Made by a program: the position numbers and the translations under genes. A DNA stretch of 64,000 nt, from positions 30,789-94,788 of the forward strand of contig JAQVNJ010000005.1 in the NCBI GenBank assembly GCA_028703175.1. Reading direction: 5' to 3'. The first letter of the stretch is position 1. Each line of letters opens with the position of its first letter. This document shows, piece by piece, positions 1 through 9,526 of this stretch. The notes under the pieces were generated by a model. The model saw only the letters and a program-made list of their open reading frames with translations. It had not been told where the DNA came from and ran no database searches. The stretch comes from JAAYCB01 sp012744395. Lineage in GTDB: Bacteria > Planctomycetota > Planctomycetia > Pirellulales > Thermoguttaceae.

Positions 1-276
1 CTCGGTTCCCGATTCTTCTGGGAAACCTCGTCAAACGGCCTGAACGCAGGAGTATCTGCCGGTTATGCCGATTATTCGTGTGGGGCACTCTCGGCCGCCC
101 CGGGGCCGGCGGTAGACGGCCCGCGCGCCGAAGGACCGGATAGCGGAGCGCACATCGGAGGCGGACCTTCCGGCTTGCAATCCGGCTCGGCCTGCTGTCT
201 ACTGTCTTCGGGATGATCGGCCTTCAGCCGGTTGATTTCCGCGTTTCCGCATCAACCTCGCCGCCTCGGTGCTCCC
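1..276. other. Intergenic leader region
   Basis: No convincing gene is seen in this stretch before the GH5 gene. It may hold the promoter of the downstream pair, but I see no clear -35/-10 or -24/-12 element. A GC-rich segment lies around 100-180. Confidence 0.4.
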
Positions 277-1803
277 ATGAAGTCTCGCCTCCTCGCCATG
301 GCGCTTGCCTGGCTGTCGGCCATGCCTTGCCTGTGCCGGGCCGACGATCCTGGTGGTTTTCCATCGGCCGCGCCCGAAAAGCTGCCTCGTTGGCGCGGCT
401 TCAACCTGACCGACAAGTTCCACCGCGATTGGAGTAACGGGCCGTTCCAAGAGTCGGACTTCCGGTGGATTCACGATTTTGGGTTCAATTTCGTCCGGCT
501 GCCGATGGACTACCGGATTTGGATCGAAGGCGACGACTGGAACCGTTTCCGCGAAGAGCCGCTCCGCGAGATCGACGAGGCGGTCGACTGGGGCAAGAAG
601 TACCGCATCCACGTGTCGCTCAATTTTCATCGCGCGCCGGGCTACACCGTGGCCAACCCCCGGGAAGCCAAGAGCCTGTGGACCGATGCAGACGCCCAGC
701 GCGCCTGCGCCGCCCATTGGGCGATGTTCGCCCGCCGCTACCGCGACATCCCCAGCGCGCGGCTGAGCTTCAATCTGTTCAACGAACCCTCCGGCGTCGA
801 GGAACAGGTCTATGTCGAGGTCGTCCGCAAAATCGTGGCCGCGATCCGCGCCGAGGACGCCGACCGGCTGATCATTTCCGACGGGCTGGGGTACGGCCAG
901 CGTCCCGTCCTCGCCTTGGCCGAGTTGAAACTGGCCCAGGCCACGCGCGGCTACACGCCGTCGGACGTCTCGCACCATCAGGCAAGCTGGGTCGGCGGCA
1001 CGAAACACGACCCGACACCCGCCTGGCCCCGCCCGCGGGCAATCGGATGGCTGTACGCGCCGACCAAGAAGGAAGTGCCGGCAGACGCCCGGCTGCCGTT
1101 GCGGATCGATGGGCCGTTTACGGAGGGGGCCAGCCTCCGCTTGCGGGTCGCCACCGTCTCCTCGCGGGCACGGCTGGTGGTCCGCGGCGACAGCCGCACG
1201 CTGCTTGACAAGCAGTTTGTCTGCGGCCCCGGCGAGGGCGAGTGGCAGAAGGCGGTCTTCATGCCCGAGTGGAACATCTACCAGAACGTCTACAACCGCG
1301 ACTACGAAGCAGCGCTTCCCCCGGGCGTGGCCCGCGTCGAGATCGCCGTTGTCTCCGGCGACTGGCTGCGGCTCGGCGAGTTGGGCATCACCCGCCCGGG
1401 CGCCCAGGAGGACGTCCTCAGCCTCCGGTCCGAGTGGGGGCAGAAACCGGCCCATGCCCGCTATACGCCCGGCGGCGCCGGGGGGCCCTTCCTCTGCGAA
1501 ACGAGGGAAGACCGCCAGTGGCTCTGGCGGACGAGGATCGTCCCCTGGCTGGAGGCCGAGCGCGCCGGCATCGGCGTGATCGTGGGCGAATTCGGCTGCT
1601 TCAACAAGACGCCGCACGATGTCGCCCTCCGCTGGCTGGAAGACTCGTTGGCCAACTGGCGGAAGTGCGGATGGGGCTGGGCGCTGTGGAACTTCCGCGG
1701 CTCGTTCGGGATTCTCGACAGCGGCCGCGACGACGTCGACTACGAGGATTTTCACGGCCACAAGCTGGACCGGAAGATGCTCGAGCTGCTCCAGAGAAAT
1801 TGA
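277..1803 (+). CDS. Exported GH5-family glycoside hydrolase
   Basis: 508-residue protein, probably a secreted endo-acting beta-glycosidase (cellulase family, GH5). The ATG at 277 is preferred over an upstream in-frame ATG at 232 because it begins a typical signal peptide (MKSRLLAMALAWLS, ending near residue 22). The barrel shows the classic landmarks: RLP near 75, NFH near 117, the acid/base Glu170 in FNLFNEP, and the nucleophile Glu438 in VIVGEFG, followed by the WALWNF strand. Between the two Glu residues, at about 255-345, lies an insertion resembling a beta-sandwich accessory domain, which is why the protein exceeds a bare GH5 domain. It is followed 18 bases later by the FAD oxidoreductase gene, suggesting co-transcription and shared carbohydrate use. 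The exact substrate cannot be read from the sequence. Confidence 0.85.
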   Translation: MKSRLLAMALAWLSAMPCLCRADDPGGFPSAAPEKLPRWRGFNLTDKFHRDWSNGPFQESDFRWIHDFGFNFVRLPMDYRIWIEGDDWNRFREEPLREIDEAVDWGKKYRIHVSLNFHRAPGYTVANPREAKSLWTDADAQRACAAHWAMFARRYRDIPSARLSFNLFNEPSGVEEQVYVEVVRKIVAAIRAEDADRLIISDGLGYGQRPVLALAELKLAQATRGYTPSDVSHHQASWVGGTKHDPTPAWPRPRAIGWLYAPTKKEVPADARLPLRIDGPFTEGASLRLRVATVSSRARLVVRGDSRTLLDKQFVCGPGEGEWQKAVFMPEWNIYQNVYNRDYEAALPPGVARVEIAVVSGDWLRLGELGITRPGAQEDVLSLRSEWGQKPAHARYTPGGAGGPFLCETREDRQWLWRTRIVPWLEAERAGIGVIVGEFGCFNKTPHDVALRWLEDSLANWRKCGWGWALWNFRGSFGILDSGRDDVDYEDFHGHKLDRKMLELLQRN

Positions 1804-1821
1804 GAAACGCGAGGATCTGGT

Positions 1822-4128
1822 ATGGCGATACGAGGACTCTTGTTAACGTGCGGGTTGGCATTTCTTTTCGCACCTCCGGGCCGGGCGGCCGCTGAGCGGG
1901 TGGTGTTTGTCGAGGCCGAGAGCTTCGCCGACCCCGGCGGGTGGGTCCTCGATACCCAGTTCATCCAGATCATGGGCTCGCCCTATCTCCTGGCGCATGG
2001 CCTGGGCGAACCGGTCGGCGATGCCGTGACGACCGTCACCTTCCCGGAAACCGGCCGCTACCGGGTGTTCGTCCGCACCAAGGACTGGGTCGCCCGCTGG
2101 AATGCGCCGGGGACGCCGGGCAAGTTCCAATTGATCGTCGACGGCAAGCCGCTCGCCGAGACCTTCGGCACCAAGGGGGCCGATTGGCACTGGCACGAAG
2201 GCGGCGAGGTGTCGATCGAGAAGAGACAGGTCGAAGTCAGGCTGCACGATCTCGCCGGCTTCGGCGGCCGCTGCGACGCGATCCTGTTTGCCAAACACGC
2301 CGCATACGTTCCGCCCAACGGCAACCAGCCGCACGCCGCCTGGCGGCAGCGGCTGCTCGGATTGCCCGACGAGCCGGTCGCCACCGACCAGTTCGACCTG
2401 GTCGTCGTCGGCGGCGGCTATTCGGGCTGCGGCACGGCGATCTCGGCGGCGCGGATGGGGCTGAAAGTCGCCCTGATCCAGGACCGGCCCGTTCTCGGCG
2501 GCAATTCCAGCAGCGAGGTCCGCGTCTGGCCGCAGGGCAAGACGCGCCGCGGCCTCTTCCCGCGGATCGGCGAGATCATCGAGGAATTCAGCCCCGACCC
2601 GAAGGAATCGCCCGGCACGAAAGAGGAATTCAAGGACGAGCTGAAGACCGAGGTCGTCTCCGCCGAGAAGAACATCGCGCTGTTTCTCAATCACCATGCA
2701 TACGAGGTGCAGACCGAAGACGGGCGGATCGCCGCCGTCGTCGCCTTCGACACGCGGACCGGCGAGCACAAGCGGTTCAAGGCCAAGCTGTTCACCGATT
2801 GCACCGGCCACGGCACGATCGGCTTTCTGGCCGGCGCCGACTCCGAAACGACCGAAGAAGGCCACATGGGAATGAGCAACATGTGGCGCTGGGAACAGAC
2901 CGCCACGAGGCAGCCGTTTCCCGAGACGCCCTGGGCCCTGGACCTGGAAATGAGCGATTTCCCCTATCCGGGCAAACGCGGCCCCGGCGCTGCCGGCGGC
3001 GCCGGCCCCTGGTTCTGGGAAACCGGCTTCGACAAGGACCCGATCCGAGACCTGGAATACATGCGCGACTGGAACCACCGGGCGGTGTTCGGGGCCTGGA
3101 ACGCGATGAAAAACCGCGGCGGCAAGGCCGAGCACGAGAACGCCGTGCTCACCTGGCTGGCCTACATCGGGGGGCCGCGCGAGTCGCGCCGCCTGATGGG
3201 CGACGTGGTCCTCTCGCAGGAGGACGTGGCCCAACTGAAGGTCTATCCCGACGCCTGCGTCCCCTCCACCTGGTCGATCGATCTCCACTATCCCCGCAAG
3301 GAGTTCATTCCCAAGAAGTATCCCGACGATCCCTTCATTTCCATCGCGGAGTTCCAGCAGCACGTCGACAGGACGAACGGCTACCCCGTCCCCTACCGCT
3401 GCTTCTATTCGCGCAACGTGCCCAACCTGTTCATGGCGGGACGCTGCGTCAGCGTGACCCACGAAGCCCTGGGGACGGTCCGCGTGATGAAGACCTGCGG
3501 GATGATGGGCGAAGTGGTCGGCAAGGCCGCCTCGATCTGCGTGGCCCATGAATGCGGTCCGCGGCAGGTCTACGACCAGTATCTCGGCGATCTGAAAAAG
3601 CTCCTCGAGCTGCCCGGCGTTGCCCGGCGCGATTCGGTCACCGGGCCGATCTACATGTCCGGGCCCGTGCCGCCGCCGGCCGCCGTCGAAGAGTTGAAGG
3701 TCGGCATCAATCCGGCAAGCCTGCCCGGCAAGGTGATCGACAATCGGCTGGCGGAGATGTCCGGCAAATGGGGTTCCGGCACCGGGCTGGCGGGCTATAT
3801 CGGCCTGGACTACGTCTACGCGGGCCCCGCTTCCAACGCGTCCGCCAGGTTCCCGATCGCGGTGGACGCAAGCGGCGTCTACGAGATCCGCCTGGCGTAT
3901 CGCGATCACGAGAATCGCGCGTCCAATGCGTCGGTCGAAGTCCGCCACGACGGGGGCAGCGAAAAGCGGGTCATCGACATGAAGAAAGCGCCGCCACTGG
4001 CCTCCGGCTTCCTCTCGCTCGGCAAGTTCAAGTTCTCCGCCGGCAGGCGCGGGGCCGTCGTCGTTTCGGCCAAGGGCGCCAACGGAAACGTCTGCGTCGA
4101 CGCGATCCAGATTCTGCCGGCGGAGTAG
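1822..4128 (+). CDS. Exported FAD-dependent oxidoreductase (FAD_oxidored family)
   Basis: 768 residues. A signal peptide (MAIRGLLLTCGLAFLFA) is followed by a carbohydrate-binding-like beta domain (about 28-160), then an FAD-binding core starting with VVVGGGYSGCG (Gly197-Gly202) and the RPVLGGNSSSEVRV segment typical of the family annotated as FAD_oxidored or xanthan lyase-like in planctomycetes. A second C-terminal beta domain (about 640-768) resembles the xanthan-lyase-associated module. Members of this family are abundant in planctomycetes and often sit beside glycosidases, as here behind a GH5 gene. The actual substrate is unknown; oxidation of a sugar or sugar derivative in the periplasm is an inference from context. 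Confidence 0.8.
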   Translation: MAIRGLLLTCGLAFLFAPPGRAAAERVVFVEAESFADPGGWVLDTQFIQIMGSPYLLAHGLGEPVGDAVTTVTFPETGRYRVFVRTKDWVARWNAPGTPGKFQLIVDGKPLAETFGTKGADWHWHEGGEVSIEKRQVEVRLHDLAGFGGRCDAILFAKHAAYVPPNGNQPHAAWRQRLLGLPDEPVATDQFDLVVVGGGYSGCGTAISAARMGLKVALIQDRPVLGGNSSSEVRVWPQGKTRRGLFPRIGEIIEEFSPDPKESPGTKEEFKDELKTEVVSAEKNIALFLNHHAYEVQTEDGRIAAVVAFDTRTGEHKRFKAKLFTDCTGHGTIGFLAGADSETTEEGHMGMSNMWRWEQTATRQPFPETPWALDLEMSDFPYPGKRGPGAAGGAGPWFWETGFDKDPIRDLEYMRDWNHRAVFGAWNAMKNRGGKAEHENAVLTWLAYIGGPRESRRLMGDVVLSQEDVAQLKVYPDACVPSTWSIDLHYPRKEFIPKKYPDDPFISIAEFQQHVDRTNGYPVPYRCFYSRNVPNLFMAGRCVSVTHEALGTVRVMKTCGMMGEVVGKAASICVAHECGPRQVYDQYLGDLKKLLELPGVARRDSVTGPIYMSGPVPPPAAVEELKVGINPASLPGKVIDNRLAEMSGKWGSGTGLAGYIGLDYVYAGPASNASARFPIAVDASGVYEIRLAYRDHENRASNASVEVRHDGGSEKRVIDMKKAPPLASGFLSLGKFKFSAGRRGAVVVSAKGANGNVCVDAIQILPAE

Positions 4129-4134
4129 CCCGGA

Positions 4135-6132
4135 TCATCCCGGCGAAATCTTGCCGGTGGCGACCGGTTTGTCCGGCCGCGCGGCCCAATCGGTCCAACT
4201 GCCGTCGTACCAGCGAACGTTCTCGTAGCCCAACAGCCGCGTCAGCAGGAACCAGGCCTGGCTCGCCTGTTGGCCCGTGCGGCAATGGACGATCACCGGC
4301 GCCTGCTTCGCTGGGATCAGCCGGGCGTACTCCGCGGCCAACTGGTCAAGCGGTCGTAACTGCCCGTCTGCGGTCAGATCGGCCGTGTAAGGGCGATTCA
4401 CCGCCCCGGGGATGTGACCGGCCCGGGCCTCGTCGGACTTGACGCCCAAAAAATACTCCTCGGGCCGCGCGTCGATCACCACGGCTGGCGAATCCTTCAG
4501 GGCGTCGGCCACCTGGTCGGCGTCGACCGTAAACCAGTCCGCCGCGGGGTCGAAGTGGTAGTCGCGCCGCTGCACGTCGCGGAGCGCCGTCTCCAGCGGC
4601 CGACTCTCGGCCGCCCAGCGGGCGAATCCACCCTCCAAGATGCTCCAGTTCCGATGCCCGACCCGCGCCAGGGCGATCCCAACGAGCGTGGCGTCGCGGA
4701 GCGCGTCGCCCCAGACCAGAACCACCGTGTCGTCCGGCTCGATCCCCATCAGCCCGAGGTGCTCGGCGAGCATCTCCGCGGGCAGCAGCATCGACGACAC
4801 GCCGCCGACCACCCCGCGGAGACTCTCCGGATCGACGCGGACGGAACCCGGGATGTGGCCGCTGCTGAAGACCGGTTGCTGGCGGACATCGAGGATGCGC
4901 ACGGCTGCGGACTCGAGGCGATCGGCGAGCCACTCGGCTGAAACAACGGCCGGGGTGGTTTCCGCCGCCTGTTGCGCGGCGGCGCCCAAGGACGGCGGCG
5001 AGCCAGCGCTGGCTCGCCGCGCGGTGAAATACGCCTGCCAGCGCCGCACCCGCGCGGCGGCCCCGGCCGAAAGCGGCTCGCTCCGCAGCGAAACCGGCGT
5101 CAAGCACCGATCGACGAAGCCCCGCAGGCCGTCGGTCAGCAGCCAGACGTTCTCGTAGCCCAGCCGCGCCAAGGCGTCGCGGGCCTGCGCCGGATGGGTC
5201 ATGCCCGTCGAATAGAGCACAATCTGGCCCCGGTTCTTCCGTTCGGCGAGCACTTGGGGCAGTTCGGGAAGCGCCGCGCTGATCGCCCCGCGGATGTGGA
5301 AGGCCGCGTATTCTTCTGCCGGACGGACGTCGACGACCACCAGTCCCGGCTCGCCGGCGATGATCCGGTCGGCGAGGTCTTCGGGCTCGACGTGGTCGGC
5401 TCCCTCGTCAATCGAGGCGAGCAGCGCCCGCTCCGCGGCCTGACTGCCGACCGCAACGCCTGCGGCCTCTTCGCCGGGCAGCACCAGCAGGGCTGCCGCG
5501 GCGACGACCAGCGCCGCGGCGAGCCCCTTGAGCATCGGACTTCTCAGGTAGGCCCCGCCTCCGCTCAAGCTTTCTACCCACTCGGCGAAATAGAACGCCG
5601 CAACGGCGACGAGCGTGAACAGCAGGCCGAAGACCGCTCGCGACATCCCGAAGGCATACAGCGGCTCTTCCTGGTAGCCCCAGTCCATCAGCCAGCCGAG
5701 CCACGGGAACGTCTCGTTGAACAGAATCGATCCAACGATCGCGCCGCCGAGGAAGACCAACGCGTCGAGCTTGCCGGTAACCGCGCCGACCGCCGCCGTG
5801 CCGGGACACCAGCCGCCGATCACGAAGCCGACCCCGAAGAGCAGGCCTCCGGCGACCTGGGCGCCGAAAATCGTCGGCATCGCGTAGACGCTGCCAAGAT
5901 CGATCCACCCCATGCCCGTAAACAGCAGCAGGCCGAGCATCGCCGTGATCACGGCGGTGAACATCACCCGGAGGACCGTCATGTCGCGGAAATAGAAGAT
6001 TCCGGCAAGGCGTCGCGAACTGCCGAATCCCGCCCGCTCGAGTACGAACCCGAACGCCAGGCCGACGGCCAGGGCGACAAAGAAGGCCTGCGGGCTGTCG
6101 AGCTGGCCGGTGGAGTAATAGGTGTCAATCAT
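4135..6132 (-). CDS. YeeE/YedE transporter half fused to three rhodanese domains
   Basis: 665 residues, starting at the ATG that overlaps the stop of the upstream yeeE half by 8 bases and has an AGGAG ribosome site. The first 230 residues are membrane segments of the YeeE/YedE (TsuA) thiosulfate/sulfur-compound uptake family, with the conserved GGWCPGT motif. They are followed by three rhodanese-type domains. Domain 1 has LYSTGMT at the catalytic loop (Ser in place of Cys), domain 2 has VWGDALRD (no Cys), and domain 3 has VHCRTGQQAS with the catalytic Cys. Domains 2 and 3 look like an SseA-type tandem pair. It is the third gene of a sulfur operon reading from 8740. Inference: imported sulfane sulfur is handed directly to the C-terminal rhodanese. 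Confidence 0.85.
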   Translation of the reverse strand: MIDTYYSTGQLDSPQAFFVALAVGLAFGFVLERAGFGSSRRLAGIFYFRDMTVLRVMFTAVITAMLGLLLFTGMGWIDLGSVYAMPTIFGAQVAGGLLFGVGFVIGGWCPGTAAVGAVTGKLDALVFLGGAIVGSILFNETFPWLGWLMDWGYQEEPLYAFGMSRAVFGLLFTLVAVAAFYFAEWVESLSGGGAYLRSPMLKGLAAALVVAAAALLVLPGEEAAGVAVGSQAAERALLASIDEGADHVEPEDLADRIIAGEPGLVVVDVRPAEEYAAFHIRGAISAALPELPQVLAERKNRGQIVLYSTGMTHPAQARDALARLGYENVWLLTDGLRGFVDRCLTPVSLRSEPLSAGAAARVRRWQAYFTARRASAGSPPSLGAAAQQAAETTPAVVSAEWLADRLESAAVRILDVRQQPVFSSGHIPGSVRVDPESLRGVVGGVSSMLLPAEMLAEHLGLMGIEPDDTVVLVWGDALRDATLVGIALARVGHRNWSILEGGFARWAAESRPLETALRDVQRRDYHFDPAADWFTVDADQVADALKDSPAVVIDARPEEYFLGVKSDEARAGHIPGAVNRPYTADLTADGQLRPLDQLAAEYARLIPAKQAPVIVHCRTGQQASQAWFLLTRLLGYENVRWYDGSWTDWAARPDKPVATGKISPG

Positions 6133-6676
6133 GCCACTGTCTCCTGACGAAATACGCGGCGGCATACCCGCCGGCGAATACGCAGCCCATGAAGATCAGG
6201 CTCCCGGTCAGCAGCATTGCTCCGCCGGAAAGCGCCTGGCCGGAAGTGCACCCGCCGGCCACGCGGGCCGCATAACCGGCCAGAATCCCGCCGGCGGCCG
6301 CCAGCGCCAGCCTTCGCCGCGCGGTTGCCGCCTTGCCCCGTTCGACCTGCGGCTCGATCCGCCGCGCGAAGATCGCCGAGACCAGGCCGCCGAGAAACAC
6401 GCCCAGCAGCATGTAGACGAGGTAGTACGACAATGGATTCTCGCCCCAGGGCCCGAAATAGCCGCTGGCCGCCACGTGTGCCGGGGCAATCCACGATTCC
6501 ACTTCGGCCCCGATGCGGGCCAGCCCGCCGGAGGCCCCCAGCCCCGCCCCGAGCGTCAGCAGCGAGGCCAGCAGCGTGAGGCCCAGCAGGACGCCGGCCA
6601 GGTAGGGATTCCAGTAGGGCGACGGCGTCCGGTCGGCGCCCGGCGATGGTTTCGTTCCCGCGATCGACTCGTTCAT
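6125..6676 (-). CDS. YeeE/YedE family sulfur transporter, N-terminal-type half
   Basis: 183-residue integral membrane protein with about five hydrophobic segments and the signature GGCTSGQALSGG near residue 145. The TsuA/YeeE family imports thiosulfate or related sulfur compounds through conserved Cys residues; in many bacteria the protein is split into two halves, this one carrying GCTSG and the partner carrying GWCPGT. The partner is the next gene, overlapping by 8 bases. A good ribosome site (AAGGA, 8 bases upstream) supports the ATG at 6676. It lies 45 bases downstream of the persulfide dioxygenase-like gene. Confidence 0.88.
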   Translation of the reverse strand: MNESIAGTKPSPGADRTPSPYWNPYLAGVLLGLTLLASLLTLGAGLGASGGLARIGAEVESWIAPAHVAASGYFGPWGENPLSYYLVYMLLGVFLGGLVSAIFARRIEPQVERGKAATARRRLALAAAGGILAGYAARVAGGCTSGQALSGGAMLLTGSLIFMGCVFAGGYAAAYFVRRQWHD

Positions 6677-6721
6677 CTGAGGATTCCTTGAAACACACGG
6701 TTGTCGGCAATCCGCCGCGCG

Positions 6722-8740
6722 TCAGCAACCGGCGCTGCGGCGCTTCTTCGGCGCGGGGTTTGCCTTGGGGGCGGGGCTCGCCGCGGCCGGCGCGGGCGGC
6801 TTCGCGGCCCCGGGCGCCGCGGCCGCCGCGGGCGAGGGCCGAGAGCCCGGCTGGGCCAGCGCGGCGAGGTCCGATTCAGACCAGTAGGCCTGGAGCCCGC
6901 CGTGAAGGGCGATCACCCGCCGATCGGTCTTCTGGGCCAGAATCCCGCCGGCCATCATCGCCAGCGAGCCGTCCCGGTCGACGATCACCAGCGGCAGGCT
7001 CCCCTCCAGGTACGCCGGATTGCCGAGCAACTGGGCCAGCTCGACGTTCTGCGAACCCGGCAGTTGATAATCGGCGTGCTGCGCCGCCGGCCGCACGTCG
7101 ATCAGTTGGAACGTGCCGGGCAGATCCATCATCATCCGCTTCAATTCCGCGGGCGAAATCCGGTCCGCAAGCTTCAGTGGCGGACCCGAGAGAGCAGGCA
7201 GCACGCATGACGCCTGGGCCTCGACGACCGGCAACCCCGCCTCCAGCCACGCCTCGCTCCCGCCGGCCATGCTGCGAACGTTGCGAAAACCCTGCCGCTC
7301 GAGCACACCGATCGCCAGGCTGGAACGGTACGCGCTGTTGCAGACGGTGACGATTGGGGAATTGCGATCGATCTTCACCGCATCCGCCGCCAGCTTGTTG
7401 AGCGGGATGTTGACAATCGTGCCGATCCGCAGCGCCGCCCATTCCGAGGGCAAGCGGACGTCGACCACGATCGGCGACTCCGGCTGCTGCATCGCCGCGT
7501 ACAACTCCCGAGGCTCGATCGGAGGGGTCTTCGCAATCGGCAGGCCGGCCTTCTCCCAGGCTTCGTACGCCAGGACTTTCGCCTTGTAGCCGACGCGATG
7601 CAGCCGGTGGATCGCTTCTCGCAGCTCGTCCGGCTTGCCGACCACGACCAGATTGGCGCCCCAGGGGACCATGATGCCGGTCCAGGTTTCGAACCGCCCG
7701 CGAAGGGCGATGTTGACCGAACCGGGCACGTGTCCCGCGGCGTATTGGGCCGCATCGCGGACGTCGACGACGTAAAACTGCTTCGGATCGCTCAACTCGG
7801 CGCTCGGCTTGACTTCTGGAAGCTCCGCGGGGCTCCACTCGACCAGTTCCGGGCCCTGGCGGTTCATCGCGGCATTGTGGGCAAAGTATTGTGGCGCTTC
7901 GGGCAGCCCGTCGAGAACGGCCGCGACAAATTCACCGCGGGTCTTGTACTGGAGGTAGGGGTTCGACACCCGCTCCTTGCCGATTGTCGAGACCGGCTCG
8001 TCGCCCAGATGCGCCCCGCAGAGCGAGCCGGCGCCGTGGGCTGGCATGATGACGACTTCGTCGGGCAGTTTCGAGAGCTTCGTGGTCCAGGTGTCGAACA
8101 TCATCGACGCCAGCGTCGAAGCCGCCATGCCTTCGCCGAGCAGGTCGGGTCGGCCCACGCTGCCGACGAACAGCGTGTCGCCGGTCAGTAGGGCCAGCGG
8201 TTTCTGGGGCTCGGACGCACTGGCCACCGCGCCGGACATGCTGTCGGGCGTGTGCCCCGGAGTCTCCAGGAAAGTGACGATCGCCTGGCCGACTTTCAGC
8301 GTGTCGCCCTCCTTGAGCGGCGTGTGCTTATAACCGGCGCCCGCCTGGCGGCTGATATAGATCGGCACGCCCAGAGAGTTAGCCAATTCCATCTGGCCGG
8401 CGACGAAGTCGGCGTGCGAATGCGTCAACCAAACGCCGCTGATTTTTACGTTGCGGCCCGCGGCCGCTTTCACGTAAGCCTCGGTGTCCCGCCCGGGATC
8501 CACAACGAGGGCTTCCCCGTCGCTGACAAGCAGATAGGAAAAATGGGAAAGCGTGGAGAGGTTGAACTGGACAACGTCGAACCCGGCGAATTTGTAGGTC
8601 TCGACCACTTCGTACTCGGCCGCGCTGGAGTCATGCGTCGCCGACTCGGCGTCCTTGATCTCCGACGAGCGGACGGAGCCCGCCGAGGCCAGCGCAGCGA
8701 GGCCAACGACGCCGGCGACAAGCCATTCTCTCTGAGACAT
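6722..8740 (-). CDS. Exported persulfide dioxygenase-like MBL hydrolase with three rhodanese domains
   Basis: 672 residues. The ATG at 8740, with GGAGG upstream, starts a signal peptide (MSQREWLVAGVVGLAALA); an in-frame ATG 42 bases earlier lacks this logic. Residues about 45-290 form a metallo-beta-lactamase fold of the ETHE1/CstB type (THSHADFVAG, PGHTPDS, LLTGDTLFVG, MPAHGAG), expected to oxidise glutathione or low-molecular-weight persulfide at a mononuclear Fe. Three rhodanese domains follow: the first lacks Cys (VVVGKPDE), the second has VCNSAYRSS with the catalytic Cys, the third has VIVDRDGS without Cys. This resembles CstB but with one more rhodanese and an export signal. The C-terminus is Pro/Ala-rich and ends in Cys. 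First gene of the operon with the two YeeE proteins. Confidence 0.85.
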   Translation of the reverse strand: MSQREWLVAGVVGLAALASAGSVRSSEIKDAESATHDSSAAEYEVVETYKFAGFDVVQFNLSTLSHFSYLLVSDGEALVVDPGRDTEAYVKAAAGRNVKISGVWLTHSHADFVAGQMELANSLGVPIYISRQAGAGYKHTPLKEGDTLKVGQAIVTFLETPGHTPDSMSGAVASASEPQKPLALLTGDTLFVGSVGRPDLLGEGMAASTLASMMFDTWTTKLSKLPDEVVIMPAHGAGSLCGAHLGDEPVSTIGKERVSNPYLQYKTRGEFVAAVLDGLPEAPQYFAHNAAMNRQGPELVEWSPAELPEVKPSAELSDPKQFYVVDVRDAAQYAAGHVPGSVNIALRGRFETWTGIMVPWGANLVVVGKPDELREAIHRLHRVGYKAKVLAYEAWEKAGLPIAKTPPIEPRELYAAMQQPESPIVVDVRLPSEWAALRIGTIVNIPLNKLAADAVKIDRNSPIVTVCNSAYRSSLAIGVLERQGFRNVRSMAGGSEAWLEAGLPVVEAQASCVLPALSGPPLKLADRISPAELKRMMMDLPGTFQLIDVRPAAQHADYQLPGSQNVELAQLLGNPAYLEGSLPLVIVDRDGSLAMMAGGILAQKTDRRVIALHGGLQAYWSESDLAALAQPGSRPSPAAAAAPGAAKPPAPAAASPAPKANPAPKKRRSAGC

Positions 8741-8814
8741 TCTGACAACCCTCCAGACTGGTTCGATGAGACGGATTCTCAATTACTGCGGTTCGATGGT
8801 TCAAGTGCGGATTC

Positions 8815-8937
8815 GGTTACACAAATCTCCCGCCAGGCCGCGAGGCGTTCCCCAGCTGGAGCTTGGGAGCGAGGAGGGTTACACAAATCTCCCGCCAGGC
8901 CGCGAGGCGTTCCCCAGCTGGAGCTTGGGAGCGAGGA
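8815..8937. repeat. 62-bp tandem direct repeat, two copies
   Basis: Two nearly identical units, 8815-8876 and 8877-8937, lie between the PfpI gene and the persulfide dioxygenase-like gene. Each contains a hairpin-prone core around CCCAGCTGGAGCTTGGG and begins GGTTACACAAATC. No other copy was noticed in this window. It may be a REP-like interspersed element caught as a tandem duplicate. Confidence 0.9.
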
Positions 8938-8959
8938 AAGCGTGGATTCTGCCCCTTGC

Positions 8960-9526
8960 CTATTCTCTCCCCAGGCGAGCCGCTTCGAGCATCTTGATCC
9001 ACGGGCCGACGTAGTGGCCGTTGTCGTGATAGGTCCGCCCGCTGGCCAGGTTGCCGTCGATCACGCAGGGCTCGTTGACGTAGATGCCGCCGCAGACCTC
9101 CAGGTCGAACCTGCACTTGGCCACGGTGGCCATCCGCCGGCCCTTGACACATCCGGCGTAGGCGGGGATTTCCACGCCGTGGCAGACGCAGGCAATCGGC
9201 TTGTTCGTCTCGAAGAAGTGCCGGGTGATCCGCACCAGGTTCTCGTCGTAGCGGATGTACTCCGGCGCCCGGCCGCCCGAGAACATGATCCCCGCGTACT
9301 CATCCGGCTTGACTTCGGCAAACGCCACGTCGGCCTGGATCGAATAGCCTTCCCATTCCTTGGTGATCGTCCAACCGGGCTTGACTTCGTGCAGCACCAT
9401 CTGGTAGCGCCGCTTCTCCGGGGCGGCGACGACCGGCTCGAACCCGGCTTCGATCAGCCGGTAGTAGGGGTAGAGGGTATCGACGGTTTCCGTGGCGTCG
9501 CCAACGATGATCAACACCTTGTTCAT
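8960..9526 (-). CDS. DJ-1/PfpI family protein
   Basis: 188 residues, full length for the DJ-1/ThiJ/PfpI superfamily. The nucleophile elbow ACVCHGVEI places the reactive Cys at 115, with the FSGG strand at 82-85 and Glu13 near the expected acidic partner. Families with this fold act as glyoxalase/deglycase-like enzymes, cysteine proteases or redox sensors; the sequence does not tell which. A strong GGGAGG ribosome site precedes the ATG at 9526. It is divergent from the FHA gene and separated from the operon downstream by the 62-bp repeat, so it is probably monocistronic. Confidence 0.85.
   Translation of the reverse strand: MNKVLIIVGDATETVDTLYPYYRLIEAGFEPVVAAPEKRRYQMVLHEVKPGWTITKEWEGYSIQADVAFAEVKPDEYAGIMFSGGRAPEYIRYDENLVRITRHFFETNKPIACVCHGVEIPAYAGCVKGRRMATVAKCRFDLEVCGGIYVNEPCVIDGNLASGRTYHDNGHYVGPWIKMLEAARLGRE

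Noticed and set aside
199..1761. Long minus-strand open frame over the GH5 gene
   Set aside because: Shadow frame of a high-GC coding gene; the plus strand has signal peptide and both GH5 catalytic Glu motifs.
1843..3948. Long minus-strand open frame over the FAD oxidoreductase
   Set aside because: Low-complexity shadow; plus-strand protein has signal peptide and FAD motif.
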